Assembly: GCA_017532025.1 (NCBI GenBank)
Contig: JAFXJX010000027.1
Coordinates: 1-41,602, forward strand
From: Clostridia bacterium
GTDB taxonomy: Bacteria > Bacillota > Clostridia > Oscillospirales > CAG-272
Direction of reading: 5' to 3'
DNA: 41,602 nt
The notes below the pieces were generated by a model, which did not search any database, had not been told where the DNA came from, and saw only the letters and a program-made list of their open reading frames with translations. The position numbers and the translations under genes were made by a program. Shown here piece by piece: positions 25,697-34,147 of the stretch. How positions within the stretch are numbered: position 1 is the stretch's first letter; every line of letters starts with the position of its first letter.

Positions 25697-25927
25697 TTAG
25701 TCTTCCTCCAACAATTTAGAGGGAGATATTTTTAATACCTGTGCGATTTTGAATAACGTTTCCAAAGAAACACCGCGCACTGTGCCGGGACCCTCGACTT
25801 GACCTACAAAGTTTACACTTTTATCAATCAGTTCCGCAAATGATTCTTGCGTGTAACCGGCTTTTTTTCGGTAATAGGCAATTTTCAAACCTAAAGTAAT
25901 ATACTTATCAGCAAACTCAGTTTTCAT
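25697..25927 (-). CDS. Small XRE-family transcriptional regulator
   Basis: 76 residues consisting only of a helix-turn-helix domain: LGLKIAYYRKKAGYTQESFA, then LIDKSVNFVGQVEGPG and the C-terminal LETLFKIAQVLKISPSKLL. Such minimal proteins are dimeric repressors. The strong GGGGGG-CGAAGTC-ATG leader points to its start. It is divergent from the SLOG-type gene; the shared intergenic region carries a pair of perfect 13-bp inverted repeats that are the natural operator candidates. There is no sensor domain, so control may be by concentration or a partner protein. Confidence 0.85.
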   Translation of the reverse strand: MKTEFADKYITLGLKIAYYRKKAGYTQESFAELIDKSVNFVGQVEGPGTVRGVSLETLFKIAQVLKISPSKLLEED

Positions 25928-25987
25928 GACTTCGCCCCCCTTTATAGTAACAGTTTACAGGGAAACAAAGCAAATTATAACTTTTCA

Positions 25988-26051
25988 CAAGTAAATGATT
26001 ATTTACTTTAAGTAAAATATGGTGTATAATGGGTAATAAATCATTTACTTG
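25988..26051. promoter_or_regulatory. Promoter of the SLOG-type gene flanked by a 13-bp inverted operator pair
   Basis: TTTACT (26002-26007) and TATAAT (26025-26030) are 17 bp apart on the plus strand. CAAGTAAATGATT (25988-26000) and its exact complement AATCATTTACTTG (26039-26051) bracket the promoter. A further ATTTACTT half-site at 26001 forms a tight palindrome with the first copy. This geometry fits repression, possibly by looping, by the adjacent XRE protein. Confidence 0.65.
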
Positions 26052-26063
26052 GGGTGAATATAT

Positions 26064-26540
26064 ATGCAAGAAAATACCTGTTGTTTTTTCGGACACAGAA
26101 CGATAAACGAAACCGAAGAGCTGAAAATGAAATTGTGTGAAACGGTCGAAAGACTGATCACCCACGAAAAAGTGGATACATTTTTATTCGGCAGCAAGAG
26201 CAGATTTGACAGTTTATGCCTTGAGATTGTGACGAATTTGAAAGAAAAATATCCACATATCAAACGGGTGTATGTGCGGGCAGAATTTCCTGTGATTGAT
26301 GAAAGTTACCTTGCGTATCTACTCGAAAGCTATGAAGAAACCTATTACCCCGAAAAGATTCGTGGCTCGGGCAGAGCGGTGTATGTGGAGCGCAACTGTG
26401 AAATGATCGACCGTAGCCGTTTTTGTGTTGTTTATTACGATGAAACGCAAACGCCGGCCAAACGAAAAAGCGGAACCAAGATTGCGTTTGATTATGCGGT
26501 AAAACAAGGTAAAGAGATTGTGAACGTGGCAGAGTTTTGA
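26064..26540 (+). CDS. SLOG-superfamily (YpsA/DUF1273-like) protein
   Basis: 158 residues beginning with the Rossmann-like SLOG signature CCFFGHRTI. A second conserved strand-loop (VDTFLFGSKSRFDSLCLEIV) and the C-terminal acceptor segment RSRFCVVYYDETQTPAKRKS followed by GTKIAFDYAVKQGKEIVNV complete the fold. SLOG proteins bind nucleotide-derived ligands or NAD; some act in stress or phage-defence signalling. The ligand here is unknown. GGGGTG stands upstream of the ATG. It has its own operator-flanked promoter next to a divergent XRE gene. Confidence 0.75.
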   Translation: MQENTCCFFGHRTINETEELKMKLCETVERLITHEKVDTFLFGSKSRFDSLCLEIVTNLKEKYPHIKRVYVRAEFPVIDESYLAYLLESYEETYYPEKIRGSGRAVYVERNCEMIDRSRFCVVYYDETQTPAKRKSGTKIAFDYAVKQGKEIVNVAEF

Positions 26541-26567
26541 CCGCTTGGGTTTGTTATGTGCGAAAAC

Positions 26568-26596
26568 TTGCATTTTGGAGGGGAGTATGTTATACT
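26568..26596 (+). promoter_or_regulatory. Sigma-A promoter of the NUDIX/radical-SAM operon
   Basis: TTGCAT and TATACT are 17 bp apart, about 30 bases before the NUDIX start codon. Confidence 0.6.
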
Positions 26597-26625
26597 GTGA
26601 TTATAAACACAGTGAAAGAGGTATT

Positions 26626-27030
26626 ATGAAAGAATATAACAAGCCCTACACCGAAGTGGTGGCGGCTTTACTATGGGATGGGGAAAGATTTATGATCTGC
26701 CAGCGCCCCGCTCACAAAGGGAATGCGCTTTTGTGGGAATTCGTGGGTGGCAAGGTAGAACCGGGTGAAACCAAGGAGCAGGCTCTTATTCGCGAGTGTT
26801 GGGAAGAGCTTGGCGTTACGGTGTCGGTGGGGGATGTGTTTTTCGAAACCGAGCATGAGTATCCCGACATTTACGTGCATTTGACACTGTTTGACGCGGC
26901 AATTGTTGAGGGTGTTCCCGAAAAGCTTGAACATAATGACATTTGTTGGATCACGCGTGACGAGATAGATAACTTCGCTTTTTGCCCTGCCGATAGTGCG
27001 ATACTCAAAGCGATTAAGGAAAGACAATGA
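26626..27030 (+). CDS. NUDIX hydrolase, MutT/8-oxo-dGTP diphosphatase-like
   Basis: 134 residues. The full NUDIX box lies at 42-64 (G-x5-E-x7-RE-C-x-EE-x-G-V), preceded by FMICQRPAHKGNALLWEFVG, the pattern of MutT-type (d)NTP diphosphatases that hydrolyse oxidised nucleotides or related nucleoside diphosphate compounds. ATG 26626 follows AAAGAGG; upstream in-frame starts precede or overlap the promoter. The stop overlaps the radical-SAM start by four bases (ATGA), so the two are translationally coupled, which suggests a joint pathway beyond simple sanitising. Confidence 0.88.
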   Translation: MKEYNKPYTEVVAALLWDGERFMICQRPAHKGNALLWEFVGGKVEPGETKEQALIRECWEELGVTVSVGDVFFETEHEYPDIYVHLTLFDAAIVEGVPEKLEHNDICWITRDEIDNFAFCPADSAILKAIKERQ

Positions 27031-27797
27031 ACGAGTATCTAAAACACCTAAACAAGATCGAATTTGTGATCACCTACGCTTGTACAGGAAAGTGCAAGCA
27101 TTGCTCCGAGGGGGATCATGCTCCTTGTGGGGAGCATATTGACGGTGAAAAAGCTGCCGATGCGGTGCGGAAGATTTGCGCCCTGTATCCGATTGAAACC
27201 GTGATGACCTTTGGCGGAGAGCCACTGTTATATCCTGAGGCGGTGTTCAAGATTCACTCTGCCGCAAAAGCGTGCGGTGTTGCAAAACGGCAGGTGATTA
27301 CAAACGGCTACTTTTCACAAAACCCCGAAAGAATTGCCGAGGTGGCAGAGGGGCTTTTCGCTTGCGGAGTAAACGAGATTCTTTTATCGGTGGATGCGTT
27401 CCACCAAGAAACAATTCCGCTCGAAGCGGTCAAAAGCTTTGCCTTGGCGGTTCAGAAGAAAAACATCCTGATACGGCTTTCCCCTGCCTGGCTTGTGAGC
27501 AGAGAGCACGATGATCCCTATAACGAAAAAACGCGCAAAATTCTCTTGGCGTTTGAAGAACTCGGCTTTGCCGTGGGTGAGGGAAACGTCATTTTTCCCG
27601 AGGGTAATGCGAAACGGTATCTTTCGAACTATTTTACCTCTGAGACGCCCCAAAATCCCTATGTGGAAAATCCAAAAGACTTGCGATGCGTGTCGGTTGC
27701 ACCTGACGGAGGTTTGGTGGGCGGAAACTTGTACCGACAGGATATTACCGATATTTTGAATCATTATACCCCCACGAAATGGTGTGGGAAAGAATAA
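27027..27797 (+). CDS. Radical SAM protein, unknown substrate
   Basis: 256 residues with the [4Fe-4S]-binding CTGKCKHC (Cys 19, 23, 26), the glycine-rich SAM motif MTFGGEPLLY and LSVDAFHQET further on. The size covers only the core TIM-like barrel with a short C-terminal region that holds Cys (LRCVSVAPDGGLVGGNLYRQ), too short for a typical multi-cluster SPASM domain. The role may be peptide or small-molecule modification (inference). It is coupled to the NUDIX gene and ends just before the MarR promoter. Confidence 0.85.
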   Translation: MNEYLKHLNKIEFVITYACTGKCKHCSEGDHAPCGEHIDGEKAADAVRKICALYPIETVMTFGGEPLLYPEAVFKIHSAAKACGVAKRQVITNGYFSQNPERIAEVAEGLFACGVNEILLSVDAFHQETIPLEAVKSFALAVQKKNILIRLSPAWLVSREHDDPYNEKTRKILLAFEELGFAVGEGNVIFPEGNAKRYLSNYFTSETPQNPYVENPKDLRCVSVAPDGGLVGGNLYRQDITDILNHYTPTKWCGKE

Positions 27798-27816
27798 TCA
27801 GATATTTTCAACAAAC

Positions 27817-27834
27817 TTGTTGACATTTCAACAA
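27817..27834. promoter_or_regulatory. MarR operator O1 over the -35 box
   Basis: TTGTTGACATTTCAACAA is an imperfect 18-bp palindrome that contains the -35 hexamer. A further TCAACAA half-site precedes it at 27808. It has the same half-sites as O2. Confidence 0.65.
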
Positions 27835-27848
27835 CTTTGTGTTATAAT
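27820..27848 (+). promoter_or_regulatory. Consensus sigma-A promoter of the MarR/AcnX operon
   Basis: Perfect TTGACA and perfect TATAAT with a 17-bp spacer. It is embedded between two copies of the TTGTTGA/TCAACAA operator and is therefore strong but repressible. Confidence 0.88.
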
Positions 27849-27855
27849 GCAGTTG

Positions 27856-27879
27856 ATCTTGTTGAAACTTCAACAAGAT
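27856..27879. promoter_or_regulatory. MarR operator O2 in the 5' leader
   Basis: A perfect inverted repeat with 11-bp arms around AC, core TTGTTGAAACTTCAACAA, lies between the transcription start and the ribosome-binding site of marR. It matches O1 at nearly all arm positions. Confidence 0.75.
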
Positions 27880-27888
27880 GGAGGGAAC

Positions 27889-28326
27889 ATGAAGGCAAGA
27901 TTTGAGACATTTACGGTCTTGATTACCAAAATCAACCGAAATATCCGTAAGATCAAAAATCAGGAAATGGCGGAATACGACTTGAAAAGTCCACATATTT
28001 CCTGCTTATATTATCTTTATACAGCCGAATCCATGACGGCAACTGAGCTGTGCGAGAAATGCGAAGAGGACAAGGCAACAATCTCTCGTTCGATTGAGTA
28101 TCTTGAACGCAACGGCTATTTAACCTGTGAGACGAAAACTGCCAAGCGCTACAAAAGTCCGCTAATTCTGACAGAAAAAGGAAAACAAGTCGGTCAAAAA
28201 ATATCCGACAAGGTCAATCGTTTTCTGGAAACGGTGAGTGCGGCGCTATCAGAAGAGGAGAGGGTTTCGTTGTATCGCAGTCTTTCGATCATCAGCGAAA
28301 GTCTTGAAAACAGTGTTAAGGAATAA
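27889..28326 (+). CDS. MarR-family transcriptional regulator
   Basis: 145-residue winged-helix dimer. The recognition region is [20 protein letters not shown] with [20 protein letters not shown] and the wing/C-terminal [20 protein letters not shown]. MarR proteins usually repress an adjacent catabolic or efflux operon until a small, often phenolic or carboxylic ligand binds. Here it leads the operon (flavoenzyme, AcnX, PanE-like) and should autoregulate through the two palindromes around its promoter. GGAGG-type leader GGAGGGAAC precedes ATG 27889; the longer frame would start before the promoter. Confidence 0.9.
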   Translation: MKARFETFTVLITKINRNIRKIKNQEMAEYDLKSPHISCLYYLYTAESMTATELCEKCEEDKATISRSIEYLERNGYLTCETKTAKRYKSPLILTEKGKQVGQKISDKVNRFLETVSAALSEEERVSLYRSLSIISESLENSVKE

Positions 28327-28363
28327 AAAATTTATCATAAACCACGAAAGGAATACCCTAAAA

Positions 28364-30430
28364 ATGGAACCGAACAAAAAGTACGAGGCGTTATTTACCC
28401 CTTGGAAGATTGGCAACGTGGAGATCAAAAACCGAATTGTGATGTGTCCGATGGGCGGAACATCGCTGTTTGGTTGGTTTGAGCTGACAGGCTGTCATTT
28501 TGACAAGGAAGCGGCAAAACTCTTTCTTGAGCGTGCCAACAACAACGTTGGCTTGATTATCCCCGGTATTGCGCCGCTTCGCGATACCTTTTGGGGCAAA
28601 TGGCTTTGGCAGAATGAAAAAATGTTCAAGGAACTCAAGGTCTTTATGGATGAGATTCACAAGACGGGGGCAAAGCTGTTCATTCAGCTGACCGCCGGCA
28701 TGGGCCGCTCTTGGGCGATTACCGAGCTTGTGGCACCGCTTCACAAGAACAGATTCACCCGTACTCTGATTAAGCCGATTCTTAATACCAATCACGAGCT
28801 TGCCAGCCCCAGCCCGCAGAAATCGCGTTGGGCGCATGACATCGAATGCCCCGAAATGACCAAGGAGCAGATCCACGAGATCATTGAGGCTTTTGCGAAA
28901 ACCGCGAAGCTTTGCAAGGAAGCAGGCGTTGACGGCGTGGAGGTTCATGCGGTACACGAGGGATATCTTCTTGACCAGTTTGCCATTGAATTCTTTAACA
29001 AGCGCACAGACGAATACGGCGGCAGTTTTGAAAACCGCTACCGTTTTGCGACCGAGGTGGTTCATGCCATCAAGGAAGCGTGCGGCAAGGACTATCCCGT
29101 TTCGCTTCGTTATTCGGTAGAATCCAAGATGAAAGGCTTTTGCGAGGGCGCAATGCCGGGCGAAGTTTACACCGAAGTGGGACGCGGTATGGAAGAATCC
29201 GAAAAAGCGGCGAAGTACCTTGAAGAAGCAGGCTACGATATGCTGAATGCCGACAACGGTACCTATGATTCTTGGTATTGGGCGCATCCGCCGATGTATA
29301 TGCCTGAAAACTGCAATCTTGAGGATGTTGCTCACATCAAAAAGTTTGTGAATATTCCCGTGGTATGTGCGGGCAGAATGGATGCCGAAGTGGGCGCGAA
29401 AGCAGTTGCCGAGGGCAGAATTGATGCTGTGGGCGTTGCCCGTCAGTTCCTTGCGGACGGCGAATGGGTAACCAAACTGATCGAAGACCGCGTAGAGGAC
29501 ATTCGTCCTTGCATTTGCTGTCACGCGGGCTGCTTTAACTTCTCGTCTTCCAAGGGTCATGCCAACACACAGGATCTTTCCGACACGATGGGTCTTGCAC
29601 GCTGTGCTCTCAATCCCGAAACGATGCAGTCTAAGAAATACTATATTGCACCTGCCAAAAAGAAGAAAAAGATCGCCGTGATCGGCGGCGGTATTGGCGG
29701 AATGGAGGCGGCAATTCTTTGTGCGAAACGCGGTCATGAAGTGACACTTTACGAAAAGAGCGACAAGCTCGGTGGTGTGTTCATTGCGGCATCGGCACCT
29801 TCCTTTAAGGAGAAGGATCGCGCCTTGATCGCGTGGTATATCCGTGAACTTTCCAAACAGCCGATCGCCGTGAAGATGAATACAGAAGTAAGTGACATCC
29901 AATCGCTGGATGCCGATGAAGTCATCGTGGCAACAGGTGCTTCTCCCAAGAGAATCCCCGTGAAGGGTGCTGAAACGGCGGTAGAGGCGATTGATTATCT
30001 GCTTGGTAACAAAGAAGTAGGAGATCGAGTGGTTGTGATCGGCGGTGGTTTGACCGGCTGTGAAATTGCGTATGACCTCTATCTCAAGGGCAAGCAGCCT
30101 GTGATCGTGGAAATGCAGGATGACCTCATTACTACAAAAGGCATTTGCCTTGCCAACACCAGCTACCTGCGCGATTTCTTCAAGACCAACCAAGTGCCCG
30201 TGTATCTTGAAACGGCGCTTTCCGAGATCGGAGAGGGCGCTGTTACCTTGAAAGATAAGGAAGGCAAGCTTTTTGCTGTGGAAAGTGATTCGGTGATTCT
30301 TTCGGTTGGTTACAATCCCGCGCCTTTGACAAAGAAGAGAAGCCACGTTCATGTGATTGGTGATGCTGACAAGGTCGGCAATCTCCGCACCGTTATCTGG
30401 GGTGCGTGGGACGTTGCCATGAAGCTGTGA
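28364..30430 (+). CDS. Old-yellow-enzyme-type NAD(P)H:flavin oxidoreductase (2-enoate/dienoyl-CoA reductase family)
   Basis: 688 residues in three parts. Residues ~8-375 form the FMN TIM barrel ([32 protein letters not shown] at 195-206; [17 protein letters not shown]). A [4Fe-4S] site follows with Cys 383, 386, 390 and 414; the last spacing is longer than usual. Then come an FAD domain ([14 protein letters not shown], about 437-450) and an NAD(P)H domain ([14 protein letters not shown], about 556-569). The set is that of FadH, 2-enoate reductase and BaiCD/BaiH enzymes, which reduce an activated C=C bond with electrons from NAD(P)H. ATG 28364 follows GAAAGGAA; it lies 37 bases after marR with no promoter between. 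The substrate is unknown. Confidence 0.88.
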   Translation: MEPNKKYEALFTPWKIGNVEIKNRIVMCPMGGTSLFGWFELTGCHFDKEAAKLFLERANNNVGLIIPGIAPLRDTFWGKWLWQNEKMFKELKVFMDEIHKTGAKLFIQLTAGMGRSWAITELVAPLHKNRFTRTLIKPILNTNHELASPSPQKSRWAHDIECPEMTKEQIHEIIEAFAKTAKLCKEAGVDGVEVHAVHEGYLLDQFAIEFFNKRTDEYGGSFENRYRFATEVVHAIKEACGKDYPVSLRYSVESKMKGFCEGAMPGEVYTEVGRGMEESEKAAKYLEEAGYDMLNADNGTYDSWYWAHPPMYMPENCNLEDVAHIKKFVNIPVVCAGRMDAEVGAKAVAEGRIDAVGVARQFLADGEWVTKLIEDRVEDIRPCICCHAGCFNFSSSKGHANTQDLSDTMGLARCALNPETMQSKKYYIAPAKKKKKIAVIGGGIGGMEAAILCAKRGHEVTLYEKSDKLGGVFIAASAPSFKEKDRALIAWYIRELSKQPIAVKMNTEVSDIQSLDADEVIVATGASPKRIPVKGAETAVEAIDYLLGNKEVGDRVVVIGGGLTGCEIAYDLYLKGKQPVIVEMQDDLITTKGICLANTSYLRDFFKTNQVPVYLETALSEIGEGAVTLKDKEGKLFAVESDSVILSVGYNPAPLTKKRSHVHVIGDADKVGNLRTVIWGAWDVAMKL

Positions 30431-30450
30431 TACAGAAAGGAGAGTTCAGT

Positions 30451-31728
30451 ATGATTTTAACAAAAGAACAGCAAGCGATCCTGGATGGAGAAAAAGGGGA
30501 AACGCTTGCCAAGGTTATGAAAACACTCGTGATGTACGGTGATGCGTTTGAAGCGGAAAAGCTTGTTCCGATTACATCGAAGTACAACCATCTGGTTACC
30601 TCGTTCGGTCTTAAGGTGATGGCGCCTGTTTATGATCTGATGCAACAGCTTCTTGACGCGGGTGTTTCGTCGGAACAGAAATTCTCGGTTGACCCCCGTC
30701 CGCTTGACAAAAATGTTCCTGCAAACTTCTTGCAGAATCTGGTATTCAACAAGTTTATGTACACCAAGCAAGGCTTCTATGAAGATCAGCTTGAAAAGCT
30801 CGGCTTGATGGATAAAAATGCCTTTACTTGCACTTGTTATATGGATGAAGTGAGCAACAAGCCGAAAAAGGGTGACGTGCTTTCTTGGGCGGAATCGAGT
30901 GCTGTTGTGTATGCAAACTCGGTGCTTGGCGCAAGATGCAACCGTAACTCGGGTATCATTGATATTATGGGCTCGATCGTAGGCTATGTGCCTTACTTTG
31001 GTCTTTTGACCGACGAGGGCAGAAAAGCGACCTGGGTGGTAAAAGTAGAAACCACAAAGAAGCCCGAAGCACAGCTTCTCGGCTCTGCCATCGGTATGAA
31101 GGTGATGGAAGACGTTCCTTACGTTGTAGGACTTGACAAATGGATCGGTAATGAACTGAACGATGCCGCTTGCTCGTATCTCAAGGATTTTGGCGCGGCA
31201 ACGGCATCCAACGGCGCGGTTGGTCTTTACCACATTGACAACCTGACACCCGAAGCTGTGGAGCTTGGCAAAGATTTGATCGCAGAGGGTGCCAAGGAAT
31301 ATATCATTGACGACGCTGAACTTGAAAGAGTAAAGAACAACTATCCTGTGATCTGGAAGAATCCCGACGCGAAGCCTAAGCTTTGCTTTGTGGGTTGCCC
31401 CCATCTTTCGCTCGAACAGCTTAAGGAATGGACGGTAAAACTCGAAAAGGCACTTTTAGAAAACGGCAAAAAGAAGGTGACGATTCCCACCGTCTTTACG
31501 GCGGCTCCCGGTGTGTTGGAAGTGTTTGCGAAAACCGAATACGCCGAAAGACTCAAGGCAACAGGCGTGATTACATCTTACATCTGTCCTTTGATGTACA
31601 TGAACAATCCGCTTTGCAAGAAGATGCCGGTTATCACGTCCTCCAATAAGCTTCGTACTTATACGAGCGCAAGATACTATACCGATGCCGAAATTCTGAC
31701 AGCGATCACAGGAGGTAAACAGAAATGA
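30451..31728 (+). CDS. Aconitase X catalytic (large) subunit
   Basis: 425 residues of the AcnX (DUF521) family, Fe-S hydro-lyases. The family signature SSAVVYANSVLGARCNRNSG is at about 149-168, preceded by CTCYMDE and followed by candidate cluster Cys in GARC (163), FVGCP (316) and YICP (379). Characterised bacterial AcnX enzymes dehydrate cis-3-hydroxy-L-proline; archaeal ones dehydrate mevalonate 5-phosphate. As in the two-subunit type, the small subunit is a separate gene overlapping by four bases. AAAGGAGAG precedes ATG 30451, 20 bases after the flavoenzyme stop. The reaction is probably loss of water from a hydroxy-acid made or used by its neighbours. Confidence 0.88.
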   Translation: MILTKEQQAILDGEKGETLAKVMKTLVMYGDAFEAEKLVPITSKYNHLVTSFGLKVMAPVYDLMQQLLDAGVSSEQKFSVDPRPLDKNVPANFLQNLVFNKFMYTKQGFYEDQLEKLGLMDKNAFTCTCYMDEVSNKPKKGDVLSWAESSAVVYANSVLGARCNRNSGIIDIMGSIVGYVPYFGLLTDEGRKATWVVKVETTKKPEAQLLGSAIGMKVMEDVPYVVGLDKWIGNELNDAACSYLKDFGAATASNGAVGLYHIDNLTPEAVELGKDLIAEGAKEYIIDDAELERVKNNYPVIWKNPDAKPKLCFVGCPHLSLEQLKEWTVKLEKALLENGKKKVTIPTVFTAAPGVLEVFAKTEYAERLKATGVITSYICPLMYMNNPLCKKMPVITSSNKLRTYTSARYYTDAEILTAITGGKQK

Positions 31729-32168
31729 AACAGTTCAAAGGAAGAGTGGTAACACCGGGTGAGGTAACAGCCGAAGCGGTGGTAACCAAAGAAGGCTTTA
31801 ATACGCTTGCTTCGTTTCAGATGGCACTGCAGTTTGGCGACAAAGAGGTAAAGTGCGGAGACCAGAGTAACAAGGATCTTTACGGCAAGCCGCTTCTTAA
31901 CAAAGCGCTGTGCTTGCCGCAGACAATTGGCTCGACAACCGGCGGTCTTGTGCTTTACTGCGCTTGCGCGATGGGTAAGAATCCCGCTTGTATGCTCTTT
32001 TCTTCTCACATCGACTCGCTTGCGGCAGCAGGCGCTGTGCTTGCCGACGTATGGGTGGACGGCGTGACGATGCCTGTTATCGACTCCCTCGGCGATGAAT
32101 TCCTTGACTACGTGAAGGATGGCATGACAATTACCGTAAAAGACGGCGGTATTGTTGAGGTAGAATGA
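31725..32168 (+). CDS. Aconitase X swivel-domain (small) subunit
   Basis: 147 residues of DUF126. The swivelling domain closes over the active site of the large subunit. The conserved elements are KGRVVTPGEVTAEAVV at the start, YGKPLLNKALCLPQTIGSTT (with the active-site Ser of the GST motif), and the final MTITVKDGGIVEV. Its ATG overlaps the large-subunit stop (ATGA), as expected for stoichiometric production. It has no function outside the heterodimer. Confidence 0.9.
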   Translation: MKQFKGRVVTPGEVTAEAVVTKEGFNTLASFQMALQFGDKEVKCGDQSNKDLYGKPLLNKALCLPQTIGSTTGGLVLYCACAMGKNPACMLFSSHIDSLAAAGAVLADVWVDGVTMPVIDSLGDEFLDYVKDGMTITVKDGGIVEVE

Positions 32169-32303
32169 TATATGATGAGAGGGTTTTTGTTGACGATGCT
32201 TTTGTGGGCTTTGAAAAAGCATAATAGAGAAAAACTCCATTGCAATCTTAGTCTTGCGAGTGAATTTCAGCTTGGCAAATGATACGATAGTGAGGAAAGA
32301 GAA

Positions 32304-33320
32304 ATGAAACGGTATGCAATTTACGGCGCAGGCTCTCTTGGTACGGTGCTTGGCGCGTATATCACAAAAAACGGCGGCAAGATTGATCTGATCAACCGCA
32401 ACCGGGCGCATATTGAAGCATTGAAGAAAAACGGTGCGATCATAACCGGAACGGTTGAGATGACAGTCCCCGTTACGGCATTGACACCCGACGAGATGAG
32501 CGGTCGTTATGATATCATCTTGCTTTTGACCAAACAGCTGATGAACAAAGAAGTGGTAGCCTTTTTGAAAGATTATCTTGCGGACGACGGCGTGATCGTA
32601 ACGCTGCAAAACGGACTTCCCGAGCCTGACATTGCCGAAATTGTCGGCTCACAGCGCACCATGGGCTGTGTGGTGGAATGGGGTGCTGCACTGACTGCGC
32701 CCGGTGTTTGCCACCTGACAAGCGAAGTGGACAGTCTTTCGTTTCACATGGGCAAGATGGAAGGCATTACCGATGAGAAATTCAACGAAGTGAAAGCTTT
32801 GCTTGAACTGATGTGTCCTGTTTACGAAGAAGAAAACTTGCTTGGCGCCCGTTGGTCAAAGCTTTTGATCAATGCGACTTTCTCTGGGCTTGGCACAGTT
32901 GTGGGCGGTGTTTTTGGTGATGTTTCCGAAAACAAGGCTGCCAGAAAGGTTGCCATTCGTTGTATGAAAGAGTGCATTGACGTGGGACACGCGGCAGGAA
33001 TTACCTTCGCTCCCGTACAGGGAAAGAATATTACCGCGCTCTTTTATTACAAGGGTGCGATAAAACGCGCCATTGCCACGAGGTTGATTCCGATTGCCAT
33101 GAAGAAGCATCGCAACATTGAGCCTTCGATGCTGCAAGATCTCAAAAAGAACAAACCTTGCGAGGTTGATGCCATCAACGGTGTTGTTTCTGCGTGGGGT
33201 AGGAAATGTAGCGTGAAAACACCGATCAACGACAGAATCGTTGACATCATCAAGCAATATGAAAGCGGAGCCATGATTCCCAAAGCGGAGAATATTCATC
33301 TGTTTGACGATTTGCTTTGA
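32304..33320 (+). CDS. Ketopantoate-reductase family (ApbA/PanE-like) dehydrogenase
   Basis: 338 residues. N-terminal NADP-binding Rossmann fold (YAIYGAGSLGTVLGAYI), then LLLTKQ and LQNGLPEPDI, and the C-terminal helical domain with WSKLLINATFSGL and EPSMLQDLKKNKPCEVDAIN, which correspond to the catalytic Lys and substrate-binding Ser/Asp regions of 2-dehydropantoate reductase. A true panE is possible, but its position 135 bases after the AcnX genes, on the same strand and with no terminator between, suggests reduction of a 2-keto acid from that pathway. GAGGAAAGAG precedes the ATG. Confidence 0.87.
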   Translation: MKRYAIYGAGSLGTVLGAYITKNGGKIDLINRNRAHIEALKKNGAIITGTVEMTVPVTALTPDEMSGRYDIILLLTKQLMNKEVVAFLKDYLADDGVIVTLQNGLPEPDIAEIVGSQRTMGCVVEWGAALTAPGVCHLTSEVDSLSFHMGKMEGITDEKFNEVKALLELMCPVYEEENLLGARWSKLLINATFSGLGTVVGGVFGDVSENKAARKVAIRCMKECIDVGHAAGITFAPVQGKNITALFYYKGAIKRAIATRLIPIAMKKHRNIEPSMLQDLKKNKPCEVDAINGVVSAWGRKCSVKTPINDRIVDIIKQYESGAMIPKAENIHLFDDLL

Positions 33321-33333
33321 TATGGAAAAGGTA

Positions 33334-33362
33334 TTTACAAAAAATGAGGCGTGTGATATAAT
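33334..33362 (+). promoter_or_regulatory. Sigma-A promoter of the membrane-anchored protein gene
   Basis: TTTACA and perfect TATAAT are 17 bp apart, starting right after the PanE-like gene. Confidence 0.7.
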
Positions 33363-33394
33363 ATTGCCATTGAATGCAAAGGTAGCGTGATTGT

Positions 33395-34093
33395 ATGAAA
33401 AAAGTTTGGAAATGGCTTGATAATTTTTGGTATCATCACAAGTGGAAAACCATTATTATCTCCTTCTTTTTGATTGTGTTTATCATCGGATTCGTGCAGT
33501 GTATGCAGAAGGTGGATGCCGATGTTTCGATTTTGTACGTAGGCCCCGAAGTGGTAACCGGTGAAGAATACGATGCGATGGAAAAGTCGCTCGCAAGCCG
33601 TCTTGACACCGACTATAATGATGACGGCAAAATCACCGTGCAGTTTACCGACCGCGTGTATCTTTCGGATGCTCAGCTGAAGGAAAAGGAAGAAGCAGCA
33701 GCTGCGGAAGGTGAGGCGCTCTATTATGACAAAACGGCTATGAAGAGTTCGCTTGACCAAGCAAGGCAGTGGATTCAAAGTGGCGCGATGCTGATTGCGA
33801 TCATGGACTATGAGGTTTACGAAACGTTTGAAAGAGTTCAGAGTAGTCTTTTTGTGCCGCTTTCCGACTATCTTGACGAAGTGCCGGAGTACAAGTATGA
33901 TGATTACAGCTTGAAGTTTAAGGACATTCCATACGTGCAGTTCAGTGGAGCATTCAGCGCGATTTCGGAAGATACCGTGATCGTGTTGATCAAGCCTACC
34001 TGGACTTCAACACTTGGCAAAGACGAAGCGGCGGCGCGCTATCAGGCGCATGAGGAACTTATGCAGAAGATCGTGAAGTTTTCTGTGAAGTAA
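33395..34093 (+). CDS. Membrane-anchored extracytoplasmic protein, unknown
   Basis: 232 residues. A basic N-terminus with several Trp (KKVWKWLDNFWYHHKWK) leads to one transmembrane helix (about 19-36), then ~195 extracytoplasmic residues. These begin with VDADVSILYVGPEVVTGEEY, include an Ala/Glu-rich helix (LKEKEEAAAAEGEALYYD) and end in an alpha/beta segment (AMLIAIMDYEVYETFERV). The architecture recalls a clostridial membrane protein sometimes found beside solute-binding proteins, but I do not recognise a named family. It has its own promoter and is followed by repeats rather than a partner gene. Confidence 0.7.
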   Translation: MKKVWKWLDNFWYHHKWKTIIISFFLIVFIIGFVQCMQKVDADVSILYVGPEVVTGEEYDAMEKSLASRLDTDYNDDGKITVQFTDRVYLSDAQLKEKEEAAAAEGEALYYDKTAMKSSLDQARQWIQSGAMLIAIMDYEVYETFERVQSSLFVPLSDYLDEVPEYKYDDYSLKFKDIPYVQFSGAFSAISEDTVIVLIKPTWTSTLGKDEAAARYQAHEELMQKIVKFSVK

Positions 34094-34147
34094 TAAAGAA
34101 TCCCCCAAGAAGTGCCTTCCATAAAGCAGGTTTTACCTACCGCAACC

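Noticed and set aside
28391..30352. Long minus-strand frame opposite the OYE-type gene
   Set aside because: Same reason: shadow of a clear gene, no ribosome-binding site, no recognisable domain.
32189..32222. ATGCTTTT/AAAAGCAT hairpin between the AcnX and PanE-like genes as a terminator
   Set aside because: No T run follows, and the loop is large; it does not convincingly separate the transcripts.
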